Assembly (NCBI GenBank): GCA_944321175.1
Contig: CALUKI010000002.1
Location: 1 to 64,000 of the forward strand
DNA from: an uncultured Alistipes sp.
GTDB lineage: Bacteria; Bacteroidota; Bacteroidia; Bacteroidales; Rikenellaceae
Direction of reading: 5' to 3'
Length of the DNA stretch: 64,000 bases
In this document: one piece after another, positions 45,256-54,482 of the stretch
Layout: each line of letters opens with the position of its first letter
How positions within the stretch are numbered: the first letter of the stretch is position 1
The notes under the pieces: model-generated
What the model saw: only the letters and a program-made list of their open reading frames with translations
Told to the model about the DNA's origin: nothing
The model's database searches: none
Position numbers and translations under genes: made by a program

Positions 45256-45540
45256 TCACACTTCGCGCTCCGCACCGGAATCCTCCTCCGGCCTGCCATT
45301 GAGCAGTTCATCCAGCACACGGACCGTGCGGAGTGCGCCTTCCATCAGATCGGGCAGTTGCGAGACATCCTGCCGCAGATAATTTGCATAGGTCGTATAG
45401 TTGATACCGAAGATCCGGCGTGCATGGTTCTGCCAGACACGATGGTGCGAATAGTAACGGTCGCCCTTCCGATAGTACATCCGATCCAGCGTCTGAACCG
45501 CCTTGATACGGTACAAAAGATTGTCCGCCTTGTTAGACAT
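45256..45540 (-). CDS. Hypothetical protein, 94 aa
   Basis: A 94-residue, mostly helical, soluble-looking protein. The middle is rich in Tyr, Arg and His (MYYRKGDRYYSHHRVWQNHA), followed by IFGINYTTYANYLRQDV and a C-terminal acidic/basic tail. No signal peptide, membrane segment or known motif is seen. It stands alone between terminators, convergent with the S46 gene. The regular composition and defined helices suggest a real gene, but no function can be offered. Confidence 0.65.
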   Translation of the reverse strand: MSNKADNLLYRIKAVQTLDRMYYRKGDRYYSHHRVWQNHARRIFGINYTTYANYLRQDVSQLPDLMEGALRTVRVLDELLNGRPEEDSGAEREV

Positions 45541-45646
45541 AACAGCGTTTTTAGGTTACTTATCCAAGATACAGATATCGGGCCAGACAAGCAAACCGTG
45601 CACCAGAAACTGCCAGACTTTTCATGCCGGGGCGACTGAAAACAAG

Positions 45647-45683
45647 AACGGAGACATCCGAAATATTATCGGATGTCTCCGTT
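45647..45683 (-). terminator. Intrinsic terminator of the multi-domain lipoprotein gene
   Basis: A 15-bp perfect stem (45647-45661 with 45669-45683) with a 7-nt loop, then CTTGTTTTC on the minus strand, 17 bp past the stop at 45701. Confidence 0.75.
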
Positions 45684-45700
45684 CAATACTTTTGGAATTA

Positions 45701-47638
45701 TCAAAGACGGGCTGTCTTGGAAGGTTCCAATCTTATTACAAAGTCCCTCTTCGACCGCGGGGCGGAAATGTGCAGGAACGAACTGCTCGGATAGGGTCTG
45801 GACAACTGATCCAGATCAGCTATCGAACTGGGGAAGGTGGTCGTCTCCATCGTCAACTTTCCGGGACGGCCCTCGGCATCGTAAGCCAGCGCAAACGACT
45901 CGATCGTCTGGCCCAGCACGGTATCATAGAATGTGTACACCACGCCGTTGCTTGAGAAATCCTTGCTGGATTCCCAGTAACCTTCATCATGATAACGTTC
46001 ATCCTCGAAAATACCGATCACACCCTCTTCACCGTATTTTTCGTATGTACCTTCGTTCATGCCGACCATGAAACGGTACTCCACACAATCCGAACTGGGC
46101 GTAAATTCCACAATCATGGTTGGCGATCCGATATTCTGCCCCCGATAACCGTTTGAAAGCGTTATATCCATCCCGACGGAAGCATCGCCTCGCTCAACGG
46201 GTTCGTCACCTCCTGGAGTATCACCGCCTTCTTCCTTGGTCATGGTATGGGTCTCCATCGTAACAGGGCCGACATCCCCCGAAGCATCGAGACCGACAAC
46301 TGCGACAACAATTGTTTCACCCCAATCCATAACATAATAACCTTCCTCCAGCGGGCCCGAAACGAACTGTCCGGGATCGCCGGTCAATAGATAGACGATC
46401 TCCTCCTCACTATAACCGAGAATGATATCATTATAGATGCCATAGGCATACTTCTCCGTCGCGGCATTAGGAGTAAACTTCACAGCCAGCAGCGCCTTTC
46501 CGGCAACATCGGAACCGAAAGAGAGTACATAATCATCGCCATCCTCGATCACGACATCGACATCGACGATCGGTTCGGGCTTCGTCGTTTCAGCACCCAC
46601 TTTGAACAGACGCGTTGCAGCCTCGGCCGGGCCCGAAGCACTGCGCTGGAGGCCGAAAGCCACCACATAATACTCCGTATCCATCTCCAGATCCGTCGCC
46701 GACAAGGTCGAAGTGCCCTTGCGAAGCTGACCGGCAATGGCATCCCAGCTCTGCTTGTTGAGCGTTGCGATCTGCTCGTCCAGAACAGTATAATCATTCT
46801 TGCCGGCAAAGGCCGTTGCCGGAAGCACCGTCATGTAATAGGATACCTCTCCGTCCGAAGGAATACATTTCGCCGAAATCGACGTATCGCCCGTACTCAG
46901 CACCGACAGATCCAGCGACGCCCGCTGGTCAGGCGTTGTCCCGATCTCCTCCGAACGTGCCAGTTGAGAGGTCGAAACCCCTTTTCCCCAGTCATAGCCG
47001 AAAGCAACTACCGTATAATTCGTGGACGGATCGAGTTGTTCGAAAACAAATTCCTGCACGCCTTTTTTCAATGACGCCTCCGTAATATCGTCCTTGACCA
47101 TCTTGACGATGTCATTGCTGTTCTTGCCGATCAAAAGCGAGGTCTTTACAGGAGCCGCGTAATAACTCTCCTCGGCTTGCGAAGGGGTCACAGTAACCGT
47201 TACCGAAGAATAGGTCACGGACAACGACCCGAAAGTAAACGCCTGCACCGAATTCCCTTCGGCCGGAGTCTCAAGGAAAATCTCCGCAAAGTCCGAATCT
47301 CCGAGTTGGGAATCGGCCGCTGCAATCGTTTTTACACGCACCGTGTACCGCGTCGCAGCCGAAGCATCGTCAATCGTAAACAACGTTGCAGCCGTGCGCG
47401 TCTCAGGACGGACTTCCGTCATACTCCCCTCCGCATCGTTTTTGCTGACCGAATAGAGATATTCTTCAGCCCCTTCTACCGCGTCCCACTCTACGCAAAA
47501 GGATGTCGGGGTATTCTCCTTCACGGCGATGACAGGCTTGGAAACGGTCGGAAGACCCGGTTCTTCCACCGTATCCTTCTCGCAACCGGTGAAGGCCAGC
47601 AACAGAGACATTGAAAGGAAAAGTCCAAATTTCTTCAT
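45701..47638 (-). CDS. Large surface lipoprotein with repeated beta-sandwich (fibronectin III-like) domains
   Basis: About 645 residues. The signal peptide ends in a lipobox (AFTGC). The rest appears to be four or five domains of about 100-130 residues: first an FN3-like domain (about 30-125, TSFCVEWDAVEGAEEYLYSV), then units that each open with a strand such as SLSVTYSSVTVTVTPS, LDLSVLSTGDTSISAKCIPS or VDVVIEDGDDYVLSF and include a Ser/Tyr-rich strand. No catalytic motif. A role in adhesion or glycan binding at the cell surface is plausible only by architecture. Start codons at 47638 and 47647 are both possible; the former fits the signal peptide. TATATTTG upstream (47694-47701) is the likely promoter. 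Confidence 0.8.
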   Translation of the reverse strand: MKKFGLFLSMSLLLAFTGCEKDTVEEPGLPTVSKPVIAVKENTPTSFCVEWDAVEGAEEYLYSVSKNDAEGSMTEVRPETRTAATLFTIDDASAATRYTVRVKTIAAADSQLGDSDFAEIFLETPAEGNSVQAFTFGSLSVTYSSVTVTVTPSQAEESYYAAPVKTSLLIGKNSNDIVKMVKDDITEASLKKGVQEFVFEQLDPSTNYTVVAFGYDWGKGVSTSQLARSEEIGTTPDQRASLDLSVLSTGDTSISAKCIPSDGEVSYYMTVLPATAFAGKNDYTVLDEQIATLNKQSWDAIAGQLRKGTSTLSATDLEMDTEYYVVAFGLQRSASGPAEAATRLFKVGAETTKPEPIVDVDVVIEDGDDYVLSFGSDVAGKALLAVKFTPNAATEKYAYGIYNDIILGYSEEEIVYLLTGDPGQFVSGPLEEGYYVMDWGETIVVAVVGLDASGDVGPVTMETHTMTKEEGGDTPGGDEPVERGDASVGMDITLSNGYRGQNIGSPTMIVEFTPSSDCVEYRFMVGMNEGTYEKYGEEGVIGIFEDERYHDEGYWESSKDFSSNGVVYTFYDTVLGQTIESFALAYDAEGRPGKLTMETTTFPSSIADLDQLSRPYPSSSFLHISAPRSKRDFVIRLEPSKTARL

Positions 47639-47693
47639 ATGCACCATTGTAAATATTATACGTTCTATCTCCGAAATTGCATGTTGAGTCCGG

Positions 47694-47701
47694 CAAATAT
47701 A
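47694..47701 (-). promoter_or_regulatory. -7 promoter element of the multi-domain lipoprotein gene
   Basis: TATATTTG on the minus strand matches TAnnTTTG, with a leader of about 45-50 nt. It excludes longer readings of the gene up to 47812. Confidence 0.55.
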
Positions 47702-47834
47702 CGAATTTTTACAAAATATGTCATTCTTCCGCACAAGTTTATTTTTCAATAACGGAAAAGGACAGCGTCCCGGCACATGGGGCTCCGCCTGGAACAGGGA
47801 CGGTGAATACACTATAAAACACTGAAAAACAAGA

Positions 47835-48986
47835 CTATGCCAATCTTACAGTCGTCGAATCCGGCAAAAGCCGCATGGAGGAAGGATCGAAACCGCGCAA
47901 AAGGACCACTCCCGGACGACGGCCCTCTTCAAGACGTCCCAGTTCAGGTCCAAATCCCAGCGCCGCGGCACCGCCTGCCGTTGCCCACTGCAACCGCTCG
48001 GCCAACGGAATCGCGTCTCCCAGCAATCGCAGACCGTCCAGCAGCGGCAACGATGAACCCCATACCGGAGAATCGGTTCCGATACAGATGTTCAACCCGT
48101 TGGCCCGCAGCAATTCGACAGGCGGACGAAGAGCAGAAGCATGCCGGTTGGAACCCGGGCAGAGGCACCACCAGACCGGAGCCGTAAAATGATCCATGAC
48201 ACGGTCGATGATCTGCTGCGTAACGAAACGGTTGTGTACCAGAATGACGCGCCGATCACGCGGGACACACGCCACAAGACGTTCCGCAACCGACCCGTAA
48301 TGCAGGAAATCGCACCGCCGGCCTTGCGACGCATACCGCTCCCACAAAGGCCCCTCTCTCCGGAAAAACGCATCTTCGGCGGCCGACTCCATGAAGCGGA
48401 TCACAAGCGGTGCGTCCCCCTCCCGGCATACGGAACGGAATACGGCATCGGAGACCGAGCAGAGCGAACGCGGCGTAAGCGATGTACACGGATGACGCAA
48501 CAAAGTTCGGGACTCCGCCGCCGAATCCTCCCGCAACCCGGAAATCTCCACGAATGTACGGTAACGGATCGAACTCCGGGCTTTCGCTTCAAAGGCATCC
48601 TCCCCGACGGCCACATCGCCCACCGCCGAAACACCGTCATGCCACATGCGGGCGTCGGCCGCACCAGCCGCACGCCGGATCTCCTCCACGCCGAACCGAC
48701 GGTGCAGCGCCGCCATCCGGCGAAAAGCGGCTGCCGGCCCATCGCCCGAAGCGATCAAGCCGCACATGGGGGAGTCTTCCAGATGACAATATGCGTCAAC
48801 GAGTCCCGGAAGCAGCATGCCCGCATGAAACTCCACACCGGCCTCCCGATCCAGCTCATGCCACGAAGCAATCCCGACGACCGTGCCGTCGTCAGCGAGA
48901 CTTATCACCGGCCGGGGCTGCAGCCCCAAGGGTGTCAACAGATAATGCGCGGCAATCCGTCGTATCGATCGGGTTACAGAAACCAT
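47835..48986 (-). CDS. Amidohydrolase family protein with an altered metal motif
   Basis: A 383-residue protein of the cytosine deaminase/chlorohydrolase branch. It has an N-terminal beta-sandwich, then PGLVDAYCHLE (60-70), where the family expects H-x-H: the first His is Tyr66, while His68 is kept. Later parts look intact: VHNRFVTQ, CPGSNRHAS, and IGTDSPVWGSSLPLLDGLRLL with the catalytic Asp. Such enzymes deaminate nucleosides, S-adenosylhomocysteine or aminofutalosine; with the Tyr exchange, metal binding and activity are uncertain. Its ATG lies 95 bp inside the DUF4296 gene in another frame, an unusually long overlap; no later start fits as well. Confidence 0.85.
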   Translation of the reverse strand: MVSVTRSIRRIAAHYLLTPLGLQPRPVISLADDGTVVGIASWHELDREAGVEFHAGMLLPGLVDAYCHLEDSPMCGLIASGDGPAAAFRRMAALHRRFGVEEIRRAAGAADARMWHDGVSAVGDVAVGEDAFEAKARSSIRYRTFVEISGLREDSAAESRTLLRHPCTSLTPRSLCSVSDAVFRSVCREGDAPLVIRFMESAAEDAFFRREGPLWERYASQGRRCDFLHYGSVAERLVACVPRDRRVILVHNRFVTQQIIDRVMDHFTAPVWWCLCPGSNRHASALRPPVELLRANGLNICIGTDSPVWGSSLPLLDGLRLLGDAIPLAERLQWATAGGAAALGFGPELGRLEEGRRPGVVLLRGFDPSSMRLLPDSTTVRLA

Positions 48987-49764
48987 CGGAAAAGATTTTG
49001 AGATTCAACTGCCGGACAAAAAGGCTGTCAACAGCCTCCCCTGCATACGGCGTATAATCGACTCTGAAATTGCGGATCATGGCATGCGGCGACTTGGGTT
49101 CGCGATTCCGGATCTCGTAAATGCGAATCTCCATGCGGCAAATATTCGTATCGGCCGCCAGTTCCCGCCGGAACTGCGCCACCCGACGCTGCGCCATGTA
49201 ACTCGGCGAGGCGTTGACACGACGGCCGTCCCGACGTTCGAACCACACCGACGTCCGTATCTGCGTATTCCGGTCAAGCGAATCGATCAGATAGTCGAAC
49301 GCTACCGTATAGTCGCCCGGCCGGATGCTGTCCAGCACAAACCGGAGACGGGACGTGTCGCGCAAACGTTCCAGACGGATCACCGAATCGGAAAGCAGCG
49401 TCCGACGCAGCGTCCGACGGGCAATATTGTCGATCGTATCCAGAATCCCCACTTCGTGCCTCAGCTGTTTCGACTCCGATTCAAGCTGCTCGATCGCCTG
49501 TTCGACCACCTCGCTCAGACGGGCGCTCTTGCGCTTCGAGAAGTTGCCGATCGTATATTGCACGTCGTCCGTCGTATATCCGTATCTGGCAAAGATCGGT
49601 TCGTAGATATTGATCGAGTCGGGCCGCAAACCCTGCTGCTGCATGTAGGCATTCGTCAGATAGGCATCGTGAAAAATCTGCGCCAGCTTGTCGTCGGGGA
49701 TAATCTTGTACCCCGAACAAGCCGTCACGCCGCAAATCGCCAATAGATACAGAAAACGTTTCAT
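48892..49764 (-). CDS. DUF4296 domain lipoprotein
   Basis: A 290-residue protein with a lipoprotein signal peptide (VTACSGYK). The N-terminal part, IIPDDKLAQIFHDAYLTNAYMQQQG and then YEPIFARYGYTTDDVQYTI, is DUF4296, a helical domain of Bacteroidetes lipoproteins with unknown role. A coiled-coil-like helix (about 85-115) and a C-terminal half of beta strands follow. Its 3' end overlaps the amidohydrolase gene by 95 bp. It sits 104 bp downstream of the LolE-like permease gene in the same direction. Confidence 0.85.
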   Translation of the reverse strand: MKRFLYLLAICGVTACSGYKIIPDDKLAQIFHDAYLTNAYMQQQGLRPDSINIYEPIFARYGYTTDDVQYTIGNFSKRKSARLSEVVEQAIEQLESESKQLRHEVGILDTIDNIARRTLRRTLLSDSVIRLERLRDTSRLRFVLDSIRPGDYTVAFDYLIDSLDRNTQIRTSVWFERRDGRRVNASPSYMAQRRVAQFRRELAADTNICRMEIRIYEIRNREPKSPHAMIRNFRVDYTPYAGEAVDSLFVRQLNLKIFSDGFCNPIDTTDCRALSVDTLGAAAPAGDKSR

Positions 49765-49868
49765 AACTCAAATCTCATCCGTCAACACGGATACCGTGTC
49801 CCGTCATATCATTCAATTCTCCGGACTCCGCACGCCGCGCTGTCCCACTCTCTCCGGCATGCCGCAGG

Positions 49869-51113
49869 TCAGTCTCCGCGCTCCGGCCGCATCGCGGCCA
49901 CATCCGACGGACGGACAGCGCGGCGGACCGTGATCGCCGTAACCGTGCCGATCACCGCCGTAAAGGCCAGGACCACCGCCGCGACATCACCGCCGCGAAG
50001 CAGCACCGGATAGCTCTTCACCAGAAAAGTGTCGGCAGGAATCTCGATCAGCCCGAAATGCTGCTGCAACAGGCACAACGCCACGCCCAGAACGATTCCG
50101 GCCACAGCACCCAGCCCGCCGATCAATGCCCCTTCGCAATAAAAGATCCGTCGGATAAAACGGGTATCGGCACCCATCGCATAAAGCGTGACAAAAGCCG
50201 GACGCTTGTCCAACACCAGCATGACGACCGCCCCGACAATCGAAAACGACGCGATGACAAGCACCATGAACGACATGAGAAAGATTCCCCATTTCTCATA
50301 CTGCATGATCGTATAGAACGAAGCATTCAGCTCGTCGCGCGTGCGGAGGTCGAAATCCGGCCCCGCCGTCCGGGCGACATGCCGCTTCACGTCGGACACC
50401 CGTGCCCCGTCCGCGACACGGATGGCAACCATCGAGACACGGTCGGGATAGGCAAACAACTCTTGCGCAAGCCGCAACGAAGTAAAGACATAACGGCTGT
50501 CGGTCTCGGCATCGGCCGCATATATCCCCGCCACACCGGCACGCCGGCGCGTATATCCCTCCATCGGCAGCAACGAGGAAAAACCCGTGCGGCGCAACGC
50601 ATACAGGATGCCGTCGGATTCTCCCAACGAGCGGATGCCGAGTTCATAGGCGAGCCCCCGGCCGAAGACCAGTTCGTCCAGATCGCCCAGACGGACCCGA
50701 TACTCCCCCGCCGCAATGCAGTCGGCGACAGGGACCGTCGCAGCATAAGCGTCATCCACGCCGCGCACGACCGCCATCGCCTGACGCCCCCGATACTCCA
50801 CCAAAGCGCTCTGTTCAAGAGCGAACGACAATGCCGCAACACCCGGCACGCGGCGCAGGGCCGCCGTATCGAGCGATGCCGTCACAAACGTTCCGCCTTC
50901 ACGCGCCGTGAGGGTCAGATCGGCATCGAAATGCGAATTCATCGACCGTACCAACTGCTCGAATCCGTTGAATACGGAGAGCAGAATGATCATCGCCGCA
51001 ACGGGGACGGCAATCGAAACAACGCTCACTCCGGCAATCACATTGATCACCGCATGCGACTTCCGCGACAGGAAGTAACGTCGGGCAAACCAGCCGGCGA
51101 GCATCCGTTTCAT
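49869..51113 (-). CDS. FtsX-like ABC transporter permease (LolE-like)
   Basis: A 414-residue inner-membrane protein. One N-terminal helix (about 22-45), a periplasmic MacB-like domain (about 45-265) and three C-terminal helices give LolC/LolE topology. The start FARRYFLSRKSHAVINVIAGVSV matches the Bacteroidetes Lol-type permeases. ATG 51113 has a strong ribosome-binding site (AAGGAGGAG) 8 bp upstream. It begins 4 bp after the rbfA stop. No ATPase subunit gene is adjacent. Confidence 0.9.
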   Translation of the reverse strand: MKRMLAGWFARRYFLSRKSHAVINVIAGVSVVSIAVPVAAMIILLSVFNGFEQLVRSMNSHFDADLTLTAREGGTFVTASLDTAALRRVPGVAALSFALEQSALVEYRGRQAMAVVRGVDDAYAATVPVADCIAAGEYRVRLGDLDELVFGRGLAYELGIRSLGESDGILYALRRTGFSSLLPMEGYTRRRAGVAGIYAADAETDSRYVFTSLRLAQELFAYPDRVSMVAIRVADGARVSDVKRHVARTAGPDFDLRTRDELNASFYTIMQYEKWGIFLMSFMVLVIASFSIVGAVVMLVLDKRPAFVTLYAMGADTRFIRRIFYCEGALIGGLGAVAGIVLGVALCLLQQHFGLIEIPADTFLVKSYPVLLRGGDVAAVVLAFTAVIGTVTAITVRRAVRPSDVAAMRPERGD

Positions 51114-51117
51114 CGAA

Positions 51118-51471
51118 TCACTCCTCCTTTTGCAAAAGATGATCGATGTTGTCGATATACTCCAGCGAGTCGTCGAGGAAAAACTGAAGCTCCGGAACAA
51201 CCTTCAACTGGTTGCGGATACGCTGCCCCAGACTGCGCCGCAACAGCCAGTTCTGCTTCTCCAGCGTCGCCATGACCGCCGCACTGCGCTCAAAGGGGAA
51301 AATGCTGACGTAAATTTTCGCATAGCTGAAATCCGGAGAGACCCGAACGGCCGTAACCGTCGCCATCACCCCCTGCAGCAACCCCGCTGCCTCTTTCGAA
51401 AAGATATCGGCCATGTCGCGCTGGATCTGGCGCGCGATCTTCTGTTGCCGTGTCGAAACATGCTCTGTCAT
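51118..51471 (-). CDS. rbfA: 30S ribosome-binding factor A
   Basis: A 117-residue protein needed for late 30S maturation and cold adaptation. RQQKIARQIQRDMADIFSKEA opens it; VTAVRVSPDFSYAKIYVSIF and LEKQNWLLRRSLGQRI form the KH-like fold; and LKVVPELQFFLDDSLEY is the C-terminal signature. It precedes the LolE-like gene by 4 bp, a pairing seen in many Bacteroidetes, and follows a barrel gene by 15 bp. Confidence 0.95.
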   Translation of the reverse strand: MTEHVSTRQQKIARQIQRDMADIFSKEAAGLLQGVMATVTAVRVSPDFSYAKIYVSIFPFERSAAVMATLEKQNWLLRRSLGQRIRNQLKVVPELQFFLDDSLEYIDNIDHLLQKEE

Positions 51472-51486
51472 ATCGTCTCTGTCTTT

Positions 51487-52299
51487 CTATTTTTTTACCG
51501 GCCCGAAATTGAACTCCCTGCTCTCTTTCTCGCGTTTGGGCGGTTTGACGTTCCACGACCTGAATTCGGGGGCAAACCGGTAGGCGACGCCCACACGGAT
51601 CATCATATTGTCCATAGGCGACCGCTGCGGCGTGTACCAGAAAGGATTCTCGGCCGTATTGTCCGTAACATTGTCGTAATACTTGCTGCGGTTGCGCAGC
51701 AGATCGGAATACCCGAAATAGTAGCGCACACCGCCGCTCAGCTCGAAACGTCCGAAAAGCAGCGCGACACCCGCACCGCCGGCCAGTCCATATCCCCACC
51801 GGTTGTCGCGCGGCAGCTTGAATTCGTACTTGCCGCGCCAGGGTTCGACCCCGTTGTCGAGCGCAACTTCATTCTCGTAGCTCGAATCGAAATGATAGGA
51901 GAATGTCAGCGCCGCCTCCAGATAGACCCGGACATGGCGGTTCACGAGATAAAAATGGGGCTGCCAGACCAACGGCACCGTAATCGAATTGAGTTTGCGC
52001 GTATAATAGCGGTAATCGGCCTCGTTCTCCGTAATCGAAGCATACGGGGCATACGAAAAGCCGCGCTGCAACAGTTCCACATCCACGCCTACGCAGCCCA
52101 CAAAACGCGTAGCGGAATAATATCGCCAGGAAAGGCCCGCAGAATAACGGCCCCCGACCGAACGGGTCTCCTGCTTGGGGTCGAAGCGCACCGTTCCCGT
52201 ACCGTATCCGGCCGAGAGCCCAATGGTGTGCTGGGCCTGAACCGAGACGGCAACAACCAAAAGCGCCGCAACGAGCATGCTTCTCTTCAAACTGTCCAT
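51487..52299 (-). CDS. Outer-membrane beta-barrel protein (PorT-like)
   Basis: A 270-residue protein with a signal peptide (SVQAQHT, cleavage near 22). The mature part shows alternating strands such as SAGLSWRYYSATRF, then LNSITVPLVWQPHFYLVNRHVRVYLEAA, GYGLAGGAGVALLFGRFELSGGVRYYFG and MIRVGVAYRF, typical of small PorT/OMP_b-brl barrels. A basic tail follows the last strand. Its function is unknown. It lies 9 bp behind the Ig-like protein gene. Confidence 0.85.
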   Translation of the reverse strand: MDSLKRSMLVAALLVVAVSVQAQHTIGLSAGYGTGTVRFDPKQETRSVGGRYSAGLSWRYYSATRFVGCVGVDVELLQRGFSYAPYASITENEADYRYYTRKLNSITVPLVWQPHFYLVNRHVRVYLEAALTFSYHFDSSYENEVALDNGVEPWRGKYEFKLPRDNRWGYGLAGGAGVALLFGRFELSGGVRYYFGYSDLLRNRSKYYDNVTDNTAENPFWYTPQRSPMDNMMIRVGVAYRFAPEFRSWNVKPPKREKESREFNFGPVKK

Positions 52300-52308
52300 A
52301 CTTCCCGC

Positions 52309-54378
52309 CTAAAACGAATTACGCATATTGCCCATCATACCGCCCAAGCCGCCGGAACCGCTGCCGAACCCGCCGAAGCCCATGCCCGACGACTGCTGCT
52401 GGCCCTGCTGGTCCTGACCGCTGTTTTTGCGTTTCTGCTGCTCCTCAAGATACTTCGACACCCGCTGCATCTCCTGCTGTTCAAGCTGCTCGACGAGCGA
52501 CTGCATCGTAATCGGAGCAAAGAGTTCGTTCATGTCGATGTCGAGCTCCACCTCCCAGTTCTTTTTCGTGGCGAAGGTCGATTCCCCCTCCGCATTGACA
52601 TACATCTCCGTCCGTTCGGGCTGGCGCCGTGCAACGAGATTGCCGGAATCCCACCGGCCGTTTCCGTTCATGTCCTCGATTACGCGGATGCGGACCTCCC
52701 CTTCAGGAACATAGTCGAACCGCAGGTCTCCCGTCGTCACGTCGCGCCGCTCCTGCAGCACCGCATTCGAGCCGCTCAACAATTGTACGACATACTTCGC
52801 ATCGGGGCTCTTCCCCGTGACATGCAATATGATGACGGCAAACTTTTCGGGATCCGCAACCGCATAGGATGCCCTGAGGGTGTCGTTCTGCTGATTGGCG
52901 ATGTTCTCGATGGCGCCGGGGGGGATGAACAGTTCATATTTCCCGCCCAGCTGCCAGTCGGATTTCAGCCGCCAGATACGCATGTTCGACGTGTCCCGCT
53001 CGAAACGAACCGCCCCCTTCTGCGGCTCCGTCTGCCCCTCCATCGTATAGGAGAGCTGCACCGACAACGAATCCAGGCGCCGCAGCGGATAATCGAACTC
53101 GAACTTCAGATTGTCAAGCGGGTTCACATCGCCCGATGTCGGATAGGTCACCTTGAACGGATTGGGTTTCTTCGGTTCCTGCCACTCTTCGCCCGCAGCC
53201 TCCGCACGTTTCCGCTCCCGTTCGATGCGTTCCCGCTCTTTCTGCTCCTCCTTGCTCTCGACATATCGCCATGCCAGTTTCAACTCCTCGGTTACCTCCT
53301 GCAACCGGTTGATCGTATCGTGCTTGAAATAGGTAATCTGCCCCTTGATCGTATCGGGAAGCATCTCCGAAGCGACATCGAACCACAATGCCACCGTATC
53401 CCGTCCGACGGTCTGCGGATCCCAGATCACCCGGTCGGCCGGAATACTGTCGAACTGCAGGGCCGTCACTTTCGGATGCGCCGCACCGAAATAGAGCACG
53501 GCCTTGTGCTGGGCCGGGCGTTCCGACTGCTGAAGCGCCTGGCGCTTGAACGCCTCGTCGGTAAACATGCGCATGAATACCTGCGGATCGGCCGTCACAT
53601 AACGCCGCATCGAGTCGTACCACACCGAAAAATCGGCCATGCGGGAAGGGTTGATCAACGTATCGAGAAATCCCACCTTGTCGATCGACGGTTCGTACAT
53701 CTGGTTGCCGTTCGTATCTTCGAAAGCATAGACCCGGTAGGATACGGGCTTGAGATTCTGAGTCAGAAAGATCCCGTTGTTCTCGGCGCGGCCGATAACG
53801 GCCGGCTTGAAGTTGAACAGCGTCGAATCGTACTCCTTGGGTTCGGGAACAGAGTCGGCCATGTAGAAATAGATGAACGATTTGCCTACACTGTCGGCCT
53901 TGTAGGCATCGACCGTATAACCCGACATGATCATCGAATCGATCTCCGGACCCGTTGAAAAGACATACCGCATCGAATGGAGCGGATTGCCCTCGTTGTT
54001 GTCGCAGACCGCACTGCCGAAATTGAGCGCATACGTCGTGTTTTCCAACAGCGTATCGCGTATCTGAATGAGAATACCTTTGCCACGCATCGTGATCGTC
54101 GGCTTCTTTTTCATCTGCGGCGACGTGAAAAACTCCTTCTGCTGATCTTTCAACTGGACGAACTCGTCGAACTCGATGTAAATACGGCGGTTCTTGAAGT
54201 TCTTCGTAAAATTATCGGGCGTCATCATCGTAATGACCGGCGGCAAGGTATCCTTCGGACCGCCTGTCGGGGTCATGATCGTGGCGCATCGCCACAAAAA
54301 GGCCGTACAGAAGAGCAGGACAAGCGCAGCCCGTCCCATCCTCCTTGCGAAACCTCGTTTTTGACCGGTTGTTCCCAT
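52309..54378 (-). CDS. Ig-like (Big_5) domain envelope protein
   Basis: About 689 residues. After an N-terminal hydrophobic segment (CTAFLWRCAT, possibly lipidated at that Cys) comes the Bacteroidetes motif TPTGGPKDTLPPVITMMTPDN, then an SbsA-type Ig-like domain (to about 145), beta-rich segments, a charged helix (about 375-405), and further domains. The C-terminus is Gly/Met/Gln-rich. This is a common large Bacteroidetes envelope protein of unknown function. ATG 54378 is preferred; a GTG seven codons earlier (54399) is possible, and so is ATG 54339. It follows the small lipoprotein gene by 104 bp. Confidence 0.82.
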   Translation of the reverse strand: MGTTGQKRGFARRMGRAALVLLFCTAFLWRCATIMTPTGGPKDTLPPVITMMTPDNFTKNFKNRRIYIEFDEFVQLKDQQKEFFTSPQMKKKPTITMRGKGILIQIRDTLLENTTYALNFGSAVCDNNEGNPLHSMRYVFSTGPEIDSMIMSGYTVDAYKADSVGKSFIYFYMADSVPEPKEYDSTLFNFKPAVIGRAENNGIFLTQNLKPVSYRVYAFEDTNGNQMYEPSIDKVGFLDTLINPSRMADFSVWYDSMRRYVTADPQVFMRMFTDEAFKRQALQQSERPAQHKAVLYFGAAHPKVTALQFDSIPADRVIWDPQTVGRDTVALWFDVASEMLPDTIKGQITYFKHDTINRLQEVTEELKLAWRYVESKEEQKERERIERERKRAEAAGEEWQEPKKPNPFKVTYPTSGDVNPLDNLKFEFDYPLRRLDSLSVQLSYTMEGQTEPQKGAVRFERDTSNMRIWRLKSDWQLGGKYELFIPPGAIENIANQQNDTLRASYAVADPEKFAVIILHVTGKSPDAKYVVQLLSGSNAVLQERRDVTTGDLRFDYVPEGEVRIRVIEDMNGNGRWDSGNLVARRQPERTEMYVNAEGESTFATKKNWEVELDIDMNELFAPITMQSLVEQLEQQEMQRVSKYLEEQQKRKNSGQDQQGQQQSSGMGFGGFGSGSGGLGGMMGNMRNSF

Positions 54379-54482
54379 TCTTTGTTCCGTTATCGGCACC
54401 CTGCTCCGAAGGGGCCGTTTTTCATTGTCTCCGTCCGTTGCAATCCCCTGACCAACTATCCTGTCTGTTCCGCACCGGCATC

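Noticed and set aside
51130..53958. A 942-codon open frame on the plus strand, antisense to rbfA, the barrel and the Ig-like gene
   Set aside because: The opposite strand carries recognisable proteins over the whole length. Codon bias in GC-rich DNA often leaves the antisense frame open; the product is His/Arg/Pro-rich with no motif.
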